A stretch of DNA of 44,171 nucleotides from Holophaga sp. (GTDB lineage Bacteria; Acidobacteriota; Holophagae; Holophagales; Holophagaceae). Every line of letters begins with the position of its first letter. Positions within the stretch are counted from its first letter, which is position 1. The stretch lies in the NCBI GenBank assembly GCA_031292735.1, contig JARLGP010000215.1, positions 1 through 44,171 of the forward strand, given 5' to 3'. Below the pieces are notes generated by a model. The model ran no database searches and was not told where the DNA came from. It worked only from the letters and a program-made list of their open reading frames with translations. Position numbers and translations under genes: made by a program. Positions 1 to 8,243 of the stretch are shown in pieces.

Positions 1-1735
1 CTGTGCGCCGAAGCCCAGCACCTGGCCCGGGAGGCCGCGGAAGGCCACCTGGCCACCCGCGCCGACGTGGCCGGGCATCCGGGGGAATTCGGCAAGGTGG
101 TGCAGGGTCTCAACCAGACCCTGGAGGCCGTGGCCTCCCCGCTGGGAGCGGCCCAGGCCGTCCTGGCCCGGCTGGTGGTCAACGACTACACGAGCCAGAT
201 GACCGGCACCTTCCGGGGCGACTTCCAGGCCTTCGCCGACAGCGTCAACGGGGTCCGGGACCGGCTGCTGGGGGTCCAGAACCTGTTCACCTGGATGGCC
301 GACGGCGACCTGAAGCAGCTGGCCGGAATCCGCCAGATCGGCCGCCGTTCCGAACAGGACCGGATCCTGCCCGCCGCCATGGCCATGGACGACGCGGTGG
401 AAGGCCTGCAACGCCAGATCCTGCTCATGGTGGAGGCCGTGCTGAACGGCGACCTGACCCTGCGTGGCGACGAAACGGCCTTCAAGGGCAGCTACCGGGC
501 GATCATCCAGGGCATGAACCAGCTCATGGCGGCCACCGCGGCCCCGGTGGGCGAGGTGATGGGCACCCTGGAGCGTCTCGCCATCAACGATTCCAAGGCC
601 CGGGTGACCAAGGACTACAAGGGCATCTGGAACGACCTCAAGCAGGCCCTGAACCGGGTTGCCGGGCAGATGACGGCGGTGGCCGAGCTGACCGAAGCCG
701 TGGCCAAGGGCGACATCTCCCGGCTGGAGGCCCTGCGCGCCATCGGCCGGCGCTGCGAGGACGACCGGCTCATACCGGCCTTCATCATGATGATGGAGGC
801 GCTGAAGCGGCTCATCGATGAAAGCGCCCTGCTCAGCCAGGCCGCCGTGAACGGCAACCTGGCCGCCCGGGCCGACGTGACCCGCCATCAGGGCGAGTTC
901 GCCAAGGTGGTGCAGGGGCTCAACGAGACCATGGAAGCCGTGGCGACCCCGCTGGAAGCGGCCAAGGGCGTCCTGGCCCGGCTGGTGGTCAACGACTACA
1001 CGAGCCAGATGACCGGAACCTTCCGGGGCGACTTCCATGCCTTCGCCGACAGCATCAACGGGGTCCGGGACCGGCTGCTGGGGGTCCAGAACCTGTTCAC
1101 CTGGATGGCGGAGGGGGACCTTAAACAGATGGCCGGGCTCCGCCAGATCGGCCGCCGTTCCGAACAGGACCGGATCCTGCCCGCCGCCATGGCGATGAGC
1201 GATGCCCTGGAGGGCATGGAACGCCAGATCCTGCTCATGGTCCAGGGCGCGCTGGACGGCGACCTCACCCTGCGCGGCGAGGAGGCGGCCTTCAAGGGCG
1301 CCTACCGGGAGATCATCAAGGGCATCAACCAGTTGATGGCGGCCACGGCCGACCCGGTGAGCGAGGTGATGGCCACCCTGGAACGGCTGACCATCAACGA
1401 TTCCAAGGTCCGGATGACCAAGGACTACAAGGGCATCTGGAACGACCTGAAGCAGGCCCTGAATCGAATGGCCGGGCAGACCCTGGCCATGGCCGAGCTC
1501 ACCGAAGCCGTCGCCAAGGGCGACATCTCGAGGCTGGACTCCCTGCGCGCCATCGGCCGGCGCTGCGAGGACGACCGCCTCATGCCGGCCTTCATCATGA
1601 TGATGGAATCCCTGAAGCGGCTCATCGACGAGACCGCCACGCTCAGCCAGGCCGCGGTGGAGGGGAACCTGGCCGCCCGGGCCGACGTCACCCGCCACCA
1701 GGGCGAATTCGGCACGATCGTGCAGGGCATCAACG
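1..1735 (+). repeat. Intragenic 810-bp tandem duplication (two full units plus a partial third)
   Basis: Bases 1-810 and 811-1620 align at a constant offset of 810 bp (270 codons) with very high nucleotide identity. For example, the AACGACTACACGAGCCAGAT stretch occurs at both 181 and 991. A third, partial copy begins near 1621 and runs to about 1735 before the sequence changes to an ordinary HAMP segment. The period is an exact multiple of three, so the reading frame is kept. The left boundary cannot be seen because the window starts inside the array. Confidence 0.9.
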
Positions 1736-2745
1736 GGACTCTGGATCTGGTGCTGGGGCCCATCAACGAGGTGCGCCAGGTCATGGGTGCCGTGGAGAAG
1801 GGCGACCTCAGCAGCCGCATCATCCCGGAATACCGGGGCGATTTCCAGGAGCTCCGGACGGCCGTCAACAACACCATCGACAAGCTGGCCACCACCATCG
1901 CGGACGTGCTGGAAGCCTCCCGGAACATGGTCGCGGCCTCGGAGCAGGTGAGCGCCACCGCCCAGTCCCTGAGCCAGGGCGCCTCGGAGCAGGCCGCCAG
2001 CGTCGAGGAGACCAGCTCGTCCATGGAGGAGATGAGCGCCTCCATCTCGCAGAACAACGAGAACGCCAAGGTCACCGGCGAAATCGCCACCCGCACCGCC
2101 AAGGACACGGTGGAAGGGGGCCAGGCGGTGCGCGAGACCGTGGACGCCATGAAGCAGATCGCCAAGAAGATCGCCATCGTCGACGACATCGCCTACCAGA
2201 CCAACCTGCTGGCCCTGAACGCCGCCATCGAGGCCGGCCGGGCCGGAGAGCACGGCAAGGGGTTCGCCGTGGTGGCCGCGGAGGTGCGCAAGCTGGCCGA
2301 GCGCAGCCAGGTGGCCGCCGAGGAGATCAGCCAGCTGGCCAGCCACAGCGTCGGTCTGGCGGAGCGGGCCGGGACGCTCCTGGAGGCCATCGTCCCCTCC
2401 ATCCAGAAGACCGCCGACCTGGTGGCGGAAATCACGGCCGCCTCGCAGGAGCAGAGTTCCGGGATGGGCCAGATCGATTCCGCCATGAGCCACATCAGCC
2501 AGGCCGTGCAGCAGAATGCGGCCGCCTCGGAAGAGCTGGCCTCCACCTCCGAGGAAGTGAACACCCAGGCGACGGGGCTCCAGGCCATGATGACCTTCTT
2601 CACGCTGGCCCCGACCCCGGGCCAGTGGAGCGCCACCGCGCACCGGCCCGCCCCCAAGGTCCCAGGCCCGGCCCCCGCCGCCTCGAAGCCCGCGCTGGGC
2701 AAAGGAGCCGTCAAGGCCATTCCGGCGGACTTCAGCCGGTTCTAG
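1..2745 (+). CDS. Methyl-accepting chemotaxis protein with repeated HAMP-like units (5' end outside window)
   Basis: Chemoreceptor signalling protein that would pass stimulus information to CheA/CheW. The frame is open from base 1, so the N-terminus and any membrane or sensor part lie outside; 914 residues are visible. Roughly residues 1-540 are two near-identical 270-residue units of HAMP-like helices, each with a [17 protein letters not shown] stretch and a GRRCEDDR stretch, plus the start of a third unit. A more ordinary HAMP segment follows ([14 protein letters not shown]), then the coiled-coil signalling domain with the conserved tip ([20 protein letters not shown], then [16 protein letters not shown]) near residues 725-765. 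The tail after about residue 870 is Pro/Ala-rich with no NWETF-type pentapeptide. A 10-bp stem hairpin follows the stop. The class is firm; the ligand is unknown. Confidence 0.93.
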   Translation: MCAEAQHLAREAAEGHLATRADVAGHPGEFGKVVQGLNQTLEAVASPLGAAQAVLARLVVNDYTSQMTGTFRGDFQAFADSVNGVRDRLLGVQNLFTWMADGDLKQLAGIRQIGRRSEQDRILPAAMAMDDAVEGLQRQILLMVEAVLNGDLTLRGDETAFKGSYRAIIQGMNQLMAATAAPVGEVMGTLERLAINDSKARVTKDYKGIWNDLKQALNRVAGQMTAVAELTEAVAKGDISRLEALRAIGRRCEDDRLIPAFIMMMEALKRLIDESALLSQAAVNGNLAARADVTRHQGEFAKVVQGLNETMEAVATPLEAAKGVLARLVVNDYTSQMTGTFRGDFHAFADSINGVRDRLLGVQNLFTWMAEGDLKQMAGLRQIGRRSEQDRILPAAMAMSDALEGMERQILLMVQGALDGDLTLRGEEAAFKGAYREIIKGINQLMAATADPVSEVMATLERLTINDSKVRMTKDYKGIWNDLKQALNRMAGQTLAMAELTEAVAKGDISRLDSLRAIGRRCEDDRLMPAFIMMMESLKRLIDETATLSQAAVEGNLAARADVTRHQGEFGTIVQGINGTLDLVLGPINEVRQVMGAVEKGDLSSRIIPEYRGDFQELRTAVNNTIDKLATTIADVLEASRNMVAASEQVSATAQSLSQGASEQAASVEETSSSMEEMSASISQNNENAKVTGEIATRTAKDTVEGGQAVRETVDAMKQIAKKIAIVDDIAYQTNLLALNAAIEAGRAGEHGKGFAVVAAEVRKLAERSQVAAEEISQLASHSVGLAERAGTLLEAIVPSIQKTADLVAEITAASQEQSSGMGQIDSAMSHISQAVQQNAAASEELASTSEEVNTQATGLQAMMTFFTLAPTPGQWSATAHRPAPKVPGPAPAASKPALGKGAVKAIPADFSRF

Positions 2746-2754
2746 CGGAAGGAT

Positions 2755-2782
2755 GGAGCAGGGGAGGATTCGCCCCTGCTCC
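2755..2782. terminator. Stem-loop between convergent genes
   Basis: A 10-bp perfect stem, GGAGCAGGGG (2755-2764) with CCCCTGCTCC (2773-2782), encloses an 8-nt loop. It sits 9 nt after the chemoreceptor stop and 17 nt before the stop of the opposite-strand glycosylase. There is no T-tract on either side, so it may be a weak or factor-assisted terminator serving both genes. Confidence 0.5.
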
Positions 2783-2799
2783 ACCCTGCCCCTCCGGGG

Positions 2800-3378
2800 T
2801 CAGCGGACCGTGAGCTGGCCCTTCTTGATGACCGCGCCGCTGTCGCCATCGGCAAAACGCCAGGGCAGCGCCTGATCCTCCGGCGTCGCGAAGCCGATGC
2901 CCAGGCGACGCCCCTCGAGGATGCGCCCGGGAGGAACGCCGGCGCGCAGTTCCAGGCCGCCGGGGGCGAGGAGGTCATGGCCGTCGAAGGTCTTGTCCAG
3001 GCCCAGGGCCTGGGCGACCTTGCCGGGGCCGGCGCACAGCGAGGGCGTGTCCCTGGCAGCCTTCCGGCGCTGCAGGACCGTCTCCAGCCCGGCGATCACC
3101 TCCGCGCCCCGGATGAGCACCGCGGAGGCTTCCCCCTCCGGGCCGGTAACCACGTTGAGCATCCAGTGCATGCCGTAGCAGAAGTAGAGGTAGGCCCGGC
3201 CGGCGGGCCCCCACATGGGCGCATTGCGCGCGGTGCGCCCGTGCCGGGCGTGGCTGGCGCTGTCCCTGGACCCCTCGTAGGCCTCCACCTCCGTGATGCG
3301 GAGGGTGACCCCGTCGCGCACCAGCAGGTTCCCCAGCAGGGACCGTGCGGCAAGCTGGGGCGGCGCGTTCAGATCCAT
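2800..3378 (-). CDS. 3-methyladenine DNA glycosylase (AAG/MPG family)
   Basis: Base-excision repair enzyme that removes alkylated purines from DNA by cleaving the N-glycosidic bond. The 192-residue length matches the bacterial AAG/MPG family. Visible family features are LARSLLGNLLVR near the N-terminus, ITEVEAYEG carrying the expected catalytic Glu, SHARHG, the RNAPMWGPAGRAYLYFCYGM core and CAGPGKVAQALG. The ATG at 3378 is chosen because AAAGGAA lies just upstream (about 3384-3391); a longer frame to 3417 has no such site. It is convergent with the chemoreceptor gene and has no obvious operon partner. Its upstream region runs into the decayed kelch/lux-box segment. Confidence 0.92.
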   Translation of the reverse strand: MDLNAPPQLAARSLLGNLLVRDGVTLRITEVEAYEGSRDSASHARHGRTARNAPMWGPAGRAYLYFCYGMHWMLNVVTGPEGEASAVLIRGAEVIAGLETVLQRRKAARDTPSLCAGPGKVAQALGLDKTFDGHDLLAPGGLELRAGVPPGRILEGRRLGIGFATPEDQALPWRFADGDSGAVIKKGQLTVR

Positions 3379-3413
3379 GGGTTCCTTTCTGCAGCTCATA
3401 GGGTACGGTGAGC

Positions 3414-3450
3414 GCAATTATGTCACCTGGCACGCGCGGCCCGGACCAGC
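3414..3450 (+). repeat. Left arm of imperfect inverted repeat around luxR
   Basis: This stretch, starting GCAATTATGTC and followed by CCTGG and CGCGCGG, matches the reverse complement of 4527-4563 at roughly 80% of positions. Together the arms bracket the kelch remnant, the palindrome and luxR. I see no other copy of the GCAATTATGTC core in the window. Confidence 0.6.
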
Positions 3451-3468
3451 TTTGTAGGGAGTGGGACG

Positions 3469-3590
3469 TGTCCTGGATTGGGCCAGAACACCAGCCTTCA
3501 TCCAGTCATCACCTGGATGGACCGGCAGCGGCATCAGAACATTGGCATCTGGCCAAAGAGGGCACGGAAAAATTGTTTGGTTACAGAATC
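3469..3590 (-). pseudogene. Remnant of a kelch-type lipoprotein gene (Ig-like start)
   Basis: Read on the minus strand, 3540-3469 encodes VLMPLPVHPGDDWMKAGVLA and then QSRT. Nineteen of 24 residues match the stretch at 43323-43394 inside the kelch lipoprotein gene. Nucleotide similarity continues upstream to about 3590 (43286 in the other copy). The signal peptide, lipobox, remaining Ig-like domain and kelch repeats are absent: the similarity stops at about 3469, and the sequence between here and the palindrome at 3624 lacks about 260 bp present in the other copy. I read it as a decayed gene once divergent from luxR. The open frame through it has no plausible start and is not claimed as a gene. 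Confidence 0.7.
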
Positions 3591-3623
3591 TGAAATGGTA
3601 CTGTTCTATTGAGTTATGGGTAA

Positions 3624-3639
3624 CTAGCCGATCGGCTAG
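3624..3639. promoter_or_regulatory. 16-bp lux-box-like palindrome upstream of luxR
   Basis: CTAGCCGATCGGCTAG is a perfect 16-bp dyad. It lies 24 nt before the ATG at 3664 and 48 nt before the GTG at 3688. LuxR-family regulators of the autoinducer-binding type bind roughly 18-20-bp dyads, often centred near -42. If so here, transcription would start near 3674, which suits the GTG start. The same element recurs at 42999-43014. Binding is inferred, not shown. Confidence 0.6.
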
Positions 3640-3663
3640 ATTTGGGGCCAAATATTCCATGGA

Positions 3664-4491
3664 ATGGATGTTACACATGGAGAGCATGTGACTACGGGTG
3701 GCGGTCGAGTGGTTGGTGAGCAGGAGACGGATAGACTCCGGCCCGCCGCCTTGCTCACCCGTGAGGAGCTGGCCGATCTGCTCACCTTCTGCAATGACTG
3801 CCTGCGGCATGAACGGGAGGAGCAGCTCCATGGGGCGATGCTGGCGCTCGGAGACCGGCTCGGGTTCGAGTTCGTTCTCTACACCAACATGGCGTCGACC
3901 TACGCGGAGGGCCAGCCCATCTCGCTGCGCAACCTCAGCAACCCGGTCCCGTGGATGGAGGAATACGCCAGCCAAAGCTACCTGGCGCACGACCCGGTGC
4001 GCCGGGAGCTGGAGATCCGGCTCAAGCGCGGTGAGATGCAGGGCGCTTTCGTTTGGGACCGGTACGACCGAGAACTAGCCGCGATAGAGGAGGAAATCAT
4101 CACCCGCAGACGCTCCCATGGCCTGCGCCAAGGGTTCTCGGCCTACTGTGAATCCTCCCGCCAAAACGCGGTGTTCCTGGTGTCCTTCGCCACCGCCAAG
4201 GATGCGCCTCCGAGCGATCGCGCGCTGCTGGTGGGTCGGACGGTGGTGCCCCACCTCAACCGCTGTCGCAAGAGGCTCGACCTCTCCGCACGGGTGGCTC
4301 AGCTCAGCGAAAAGGAGCGGATCGTGGCGGAGTGGCTGGTGGCGGAAAAGAGCAACAGCGAGATCGCCAGGACCCTCGGGATCTCAGAGGCGACGGCCAA
4401 GTTCCACGTGGCCAACATCCTCAAGAAGCTGGAAGCCAAGAACCGGCTTGGCGCGGCGGCGGTGCTCATCGCTGAGCGCTACCTGGCCTGA
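3664..4491 (+). CDS. LuxR-type transcriptional regulator with autoinducer-binding domain
   Basis: Cytoplasmic transcription factor. Residues about 60-200 look like the LuxR autoinducer-binding domain and keep most of its signature positions: PWMEEY (Trp, Tyr), AHDPVRRE (Asp-Pro), FVWDRYD (Trp) and HGLRQGFSAY (Gly). Residues about 210-275 are a GerE/LuxR helix-turn-helix (LSEKERIVAEWLVAEK, NSEIARTLGISEATAKFHVA). No luxI-type synthase is in the window, so it is a candidate solo receptor; the ligand is unknown. Start choice: ATG 3664 has no clear ribosome site, while in-frame GTG 3688 follows GGAGAG (3679-3684) at good spacing and may be the true start. A perfect palindrome upstream suggests autoregulation. 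The gene lies between imperfect inverted repeats and beside a decayed kelch gene. Confidence 0.9.
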   Translation: MDVTHGEHVTTGGGRVVGEQETDRLRPAALLTREELADLLTFCNDCLRHEREEQLHGAMLALGDRLGFEFVLYTNMASTYAEGQPISLRNLSNPVPWMEEYASQSYLAHDPVRRELEIRLKRGEMQGAFVWDRYDRELAAIEEEIITRRRSHGLRQGFSAYCESSRQNAVFLVSFATAKDAPPSDRALLVGRTVVPHLNRCRKRLDLSARVAQLSEKERIVAEWLVAEKSNSEIARTLGISEATAKFHVANILKKLEAKNRLGAAAVLIAERYLA

Positions 4492-4526
4492 ATCCGTATT
4501 CGTTGTCCCGACCGGGCTGGCCCCGG

Positions 4527-4563
4527 CCTGGTGCCGCCCGCGCGGACCAGGCGACATAATTGC
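4527..4563 (-). repeat. Right arm of inverted repeat around luxR, with hairpin
   Basis: Counterpart of 3414-3450 in opposite orientation. It contains its own fold-back at 4527-4551 (CCTGGT...ACCAGG outside, CCGC...GCGG inside), placed 35 nt after the luxR stop. It could therefore also help end luxR transcripts. Whether it is a REP-like element or the end of a mobile cassette cannot be told from the sequence. Confidence 0.55.
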
Positions 4564-4639
4564 CGTTATCCCAAGCCGTTCCCCGAAACGGGCGCGGGGG
4601 AAGCCCATGGACCGGAAAAACGCCCTGTCATTTCTAGGC

Positions 4640-4668
4640 TTGAACGGAATGGCAGGTAGAGGTAAACT
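4640..4668 (+). promoter_or_regulatory. Sigma-70-type promoter for rpmE
   Basis: TTGAAC (4640-4645) and TAAACT (4663-4668) are separated by 17 nt, close to the housekeeping consensus with ideal spacing. The predicted transcription start is near 4675, giving a leader of about 60 nt before the rpmE ATG at 4734. Confidence 0.6.
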
Positions 4669-4733
4669 CTCCGTTCATGCGTGAACAAGCCGCGTGCCGC
4701 TCAATGGCATCCGGTCGGTTCCAGGAGGTCCCA

Positions 4734-5069
4734 ATGAAGGACAAGATCCATCCCCAGCTGTTCGATGTGATGGTCCACTGCGCCTGCGGCAACGAGTTCA
4801 TGACCCGTTCCACCAAGAAGGAGATGCGGGTTGAAGTGTGCGCCGCCTGCCACCCCTTCTTCACCGGCAAGCAGAAGCTGATGGACACCGCCGGACGGGT
4901 TGAGAAGTTCAACCGCAAGTATGCCAAGAAGGTCGAGCTGGAAGCCGCAGCGGCCGCCAACAGCGCCGCCCATGCCGCCCAGGTCGAAGCCGCGGCGGAA
5001 GCTGCCCCGGTCGCAGCCGCCCCGGTCGAAGTGCCGGTGGAAACCGCGCCCGTCGTCGACGCTCAGTAG
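4734..5069 (+). CDS. rpmE: 50S ribosomal protein L31 (zinc-binding type) with Ala-rich tail
   Basis: Structural protein of the large ribosomal subunit. Residues 1-66 are canonical L31: [20 protein letters not shown], then [14 protein letters not shown] and [13 protein letters not shown]. The Cys residues of CAC and CAAC mark the zinc-containing form. A 45-residue tail rich in Ala, Glu, Val and Pro follows, making 111 residues against about 70 for the usual protein. The ATG at 4734 follows AGGAGG at ideal distance; the upstream ATG at 4677 is rejected because L31 starts at MKDKIHP. A terminator follows 16 nt after the stop. Confidence 0.95.
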   Translation: MKDKIHPQLFDVMVHCACGNEFMTRSTKKEMRVEVCAACHPFFTGKQKLMDTAGRVEKFNRKYAKKVELEAAAAANSAAHAAQVEAAAEAAPVAAAPVEVPVETAPVVDAQ

Positions 5070-5085
5070 CGATTCATTTCCATGG

Positions 5086-5116
5086 AACGGGCCGATCTTC
5101 GGCCCGTTCTTTTTTT
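5086..5116 (+). terminator. Rho-independent terminator between rpmE and prfA
   Basis: A perfect 10-bp stem, AACGGGCCGA with TCGGCCCGTT, around a TCT loop, is followed by C and seven T (5110-5116). It ends only 19 nt before the prfA ATG. prfA must therefore be expressed by read-through or from a promoter overlapping this element. Confidence 0.9.
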
Positions 5117-5135
5117 ATGTGGAAGATGGTGAACC

Positions 5136-6209
5136 ATGCTTGACCAGCTCGAATCCCTCGATGCCAAGTACCAGGAAATCGAAGCCCAGCTCCAGGACCC
5201 GGCCGTGGTGAGCGACATGAAGCGGCTGCGGGAGCTGTCCAAGCTGCGTTCCGAACTGGAGCCGGTGGTGGAGGCCTGGCACCTGCAGCGCACCCGCATC
5301 CGGCAGCTGCAGGAGGCCGAGGCCATCCTGGGCGACAAGAGCCAGGATCCCGAGCTGCGCGAGATGGCCGAGCTGGAGGTGCTGGAGCTCAAGGCCGCCA
5401 TCCAGGGGGGCGAGGCCGGCCTGCGCCACCTGCTGGTGCCCAAGGACCCCAAGGACGCCCGCAACGTCATCCTGGAGGTGCGGGCCGGCACCGGCGGCGA
5501 GGAGGCCGCGCTGTTCGCCGGAGAGGTGTTCCGCATGTACGTGCGGTTCGCCGAGCGCCGGGGCTTCAAGGTGAAGGTGCTGGACGAGAGCGAGGCCGAC
5601 CAGGGCGGGCTGAAGGAAGTGGTGGCCGAGGTGGAGGGCGAAGGCGCCTATTCCCTGTTCCGCTTCGAAAGCGGCGTGCACCGGGTCCAGCGGGTGCCCA
5701 AGACCGAGACCCAGGGCCGCATCCACACCTCCGCCTGCACCGTGGCGGTGATGCCCGAGGCCGACGAGGTGGAGATCACCATCCACGAGAAGGACCTGCG
5801 CATCGACACCTTCTGCTCCGGCGGCAAGGGCGGCCAGAGCGTCAACACCACCTACTCGGCGGTGCGGCTCACCCACCTGCCCACCAACACCGTGGTGCAG
5901 TGCCAGGACGAGCGCAGCCAGCTCAAGAACATGGCCAAGGCCATGACCGTCCTGCGTTCCCGCCTTCTGGAGAAGGCCCAGGGCGAAAAGGACGCCATCG
6001 AGGCCGACCTGCGCAAGAACCAGGTGGGTTCCGGCGACCGCAGCGAGAAGATCCGCACCTACAACTTCCCCCAGGGCCGGGTCACCGACCACCGGGTGAA
6101 CGTCACCATCCACCAACTGGACTCGTTCATGCAGGGGATGATCGAGCCCATCATCGAACCGCTGCGGGCGGCCTTCGAAGCGGAACGACTGCGCCAGCTC
6201 GAGGCCTGA
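5136..6209 (+). CDS. prfA: Peptide chain release factor 1
   Basis: Reads UAA and UAG stop codons and triggers peptide release on the ribosome. Its 357 residues match the family length. The GGQ catalytic loop is at about residues 231-233 within GGKGGQSVNTTYSAVRLTH. The stop-codon-recognition region reads HRVQRVPKTETQGRIHTSAC, so the PxT tripeptide is PKT; the middle position is known to vary in RF1. The N-terminal helical domain and the RSEKIRTYNFPQGRVTDHR region are intact. It is the first gene of a tight run with moxR (31-nt gap), ansA and serS, and its ATG lies just after the rpmE terminator. Confidence 0.97.
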   Translation: MLDQLESLDAKYQEIEAQLQDPAVVSDMKRLRELSKLRSELEPVVEAWHLQRTRIRQLQEAEAILGDKSQDPELREMAELEVLELKAAIQGGEAGLRHLLVPKDPKDARNVILEVRAGTGGEEAALFAGEVFRMYVRFAERRGFKVKVLDESEADQGGLKEVVAEVEGEGAYSLFRFESGVHRVQRVPKTETQGRIHTSACTVAVMPEADEVEITIHEKDLRIDTFCSGGKGGQSVNTTYSAVRLTHLPTNTVVQCQDERSQLKNMAKAMTVLRSRLLEKAQGEKDAIEADLRKNQVGSGDRSEKIRTYNFPQGRVTDHRVNVTIHQLDSFMQGMIEPIIEPLRAAFEAERLRQLEA

Positions 6210-6240
6210 CCCCTGTCGGAAACCGCGGGTCCCGGGCAAG

Positions 6241-7218
<978 letters not shown>

Positions 7219-7235
7219 TTCGAGGACGGCACCCC

Positions 7236-8225
7236 ATGGACAAGCGCACAGTCACCCTCATCCACACCGGCGGCACGCTGGGCATGGCGCCCGGAGGGGA
7301 TTCCCCGCTGGCTCCGGGACCGTCCCTGGACCGGATCCTGGAGCAGGTTCCCGAGCTGGAGCAGCTGGCCCACCTGCGCCTGGTGGTGGCCTGCAACCGG
7401 GACTCCAGCACCCTGGAGCCGGAAGACATCCTCGCCCTGGCCCGGCTGATCCGGGAGCAGGCCGCGCACAGCGACGGCATCGTGCTCATCCACGGCACCG
7501 ACACCATGGCCTACACCGCCTCCGTGCTGGGGTTCCTGCTGGCCGACCTGGGCAAGCCGGTGGTGCTCACCGGCTCCCAGCGGCCCCTGGCCTACATCCG
7601 CACCGACGCCCGGGGCAACCTGGTGGACGCCGTCACCCTGGCCACCCGGGGCGTGGCCGAAGTGGGCATCTGCTTCGGCGACCACTGGCTGCGCGGGGTG
7701 GCCACCGACAAGATCAGCGTGCACCGCTACCAGGCCTTCGAGTCGCCCAACCTGCCGGCCCTGGCCGAACTGGGCCTGCACGTGCAGATGCACCCCCACG
7801 CGGGCGTGTTCGCGCGCCAGGTGCCGGCCTCGGTGGGCTGCGTGCTGGAATCGGCCATCGAGGTGTACAGCCCGTTCCCGGGCATGCCCTGGCGGCTGCC
7901 CGGCCCGGAAACCCGCGGCGTGCTGATCCAGGGCTTCGGCGCCGGCAACCTGCCCATGGGCCGGCCGGACCTCCGGGCCCTGTTCGTCCACTGCGCCGGG
8001 CGGGCCCTGCCGGTGGTGCTCACCAGCCAGTGCCTGTCCGGCGGCGTGGACCTGGAAACCTACGAACTGGGCGCCATGGCCCGGGACCTGGGCGCCATCT
8101 CCGGCGGGCTCCACACCCGCTGGGCGGCCCTGGCCAAACTGGCCCTGGGCCTGGGCGCCGGCTTCGGCGCGGAGGAGATGCGGCGCGCCTTCGCCTGCTC
8201 CTGGGCCGGAGAGCCGCTACAATGA
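7236..8225 (+). CDS. ansA: L-asparaginase (AnsA/type I-like)
   Basis: Hydrolyses L-asparagine to aspartate and ammonia. The 329-residue protein has no signal peptide, as for the cytoplasmic type I enzyme. It has both family Thr motifs, IHTGGTLGM near the N-terminus and HGTDTMAYTAS near residue 88, plus KPVVLTGSQRP, DARGNLVDAV and the C-terminal VLTSQCLSGGVDLETYELG segment. The ATG at 7236 is chosen from the start of the family domain and a GAGGA site upstream (about 7221-7225). It is third in the prfA-moxR-ansA-serS run, 17-18 nt from each neighbour, suggesting co-transcription. Confidence 0.93.
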   Translation: MDKRTVTLIHTGGTLGMAPGGDSPLAPGPSLDRILEQVPELEQLAHLRLVVACNRDSSTLEPEDILALARLIREQAAHSDGIVLIHGTDTMAYTASVLGFLLADLGKPVVLTGSQRPLAYIRTDARGNLVDAVTLATRGVAEVGICFGDHWLRGVATDKISVHRYQAFESPNLPALAELGLHVQMHPHAGVFARQVPASVGCVLESAIEVYSPFPGMPWRLPGPETRGVLIQGFGAGNLPMGRPDLRALFVHCAGRALPVVLTSQCLSGGVDLETYELGAMARDLGAISGGLHTRWAALAKLALGLGAGFGAEEMRRAFACSWAGEPLQ

Positions 8226-8243
8226 ATTTTTACCGAGGCATTC

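Noticed and set aside
3418..3990. 190-codon minus-strand frame through the luxR start
   Set aside because: Only the part at 3469-3540 has meaning, as a kelch-gene remnant; the rest is antisense to luxR and there is no plausible start.
5690..5720. PKT instead of PAT/PVT in release factor 1
   Set aside because: The middle residue of the RF1 PxT motif varies naturally among bacteria, so this is not taken as a sign of changed stop-codon recognition.
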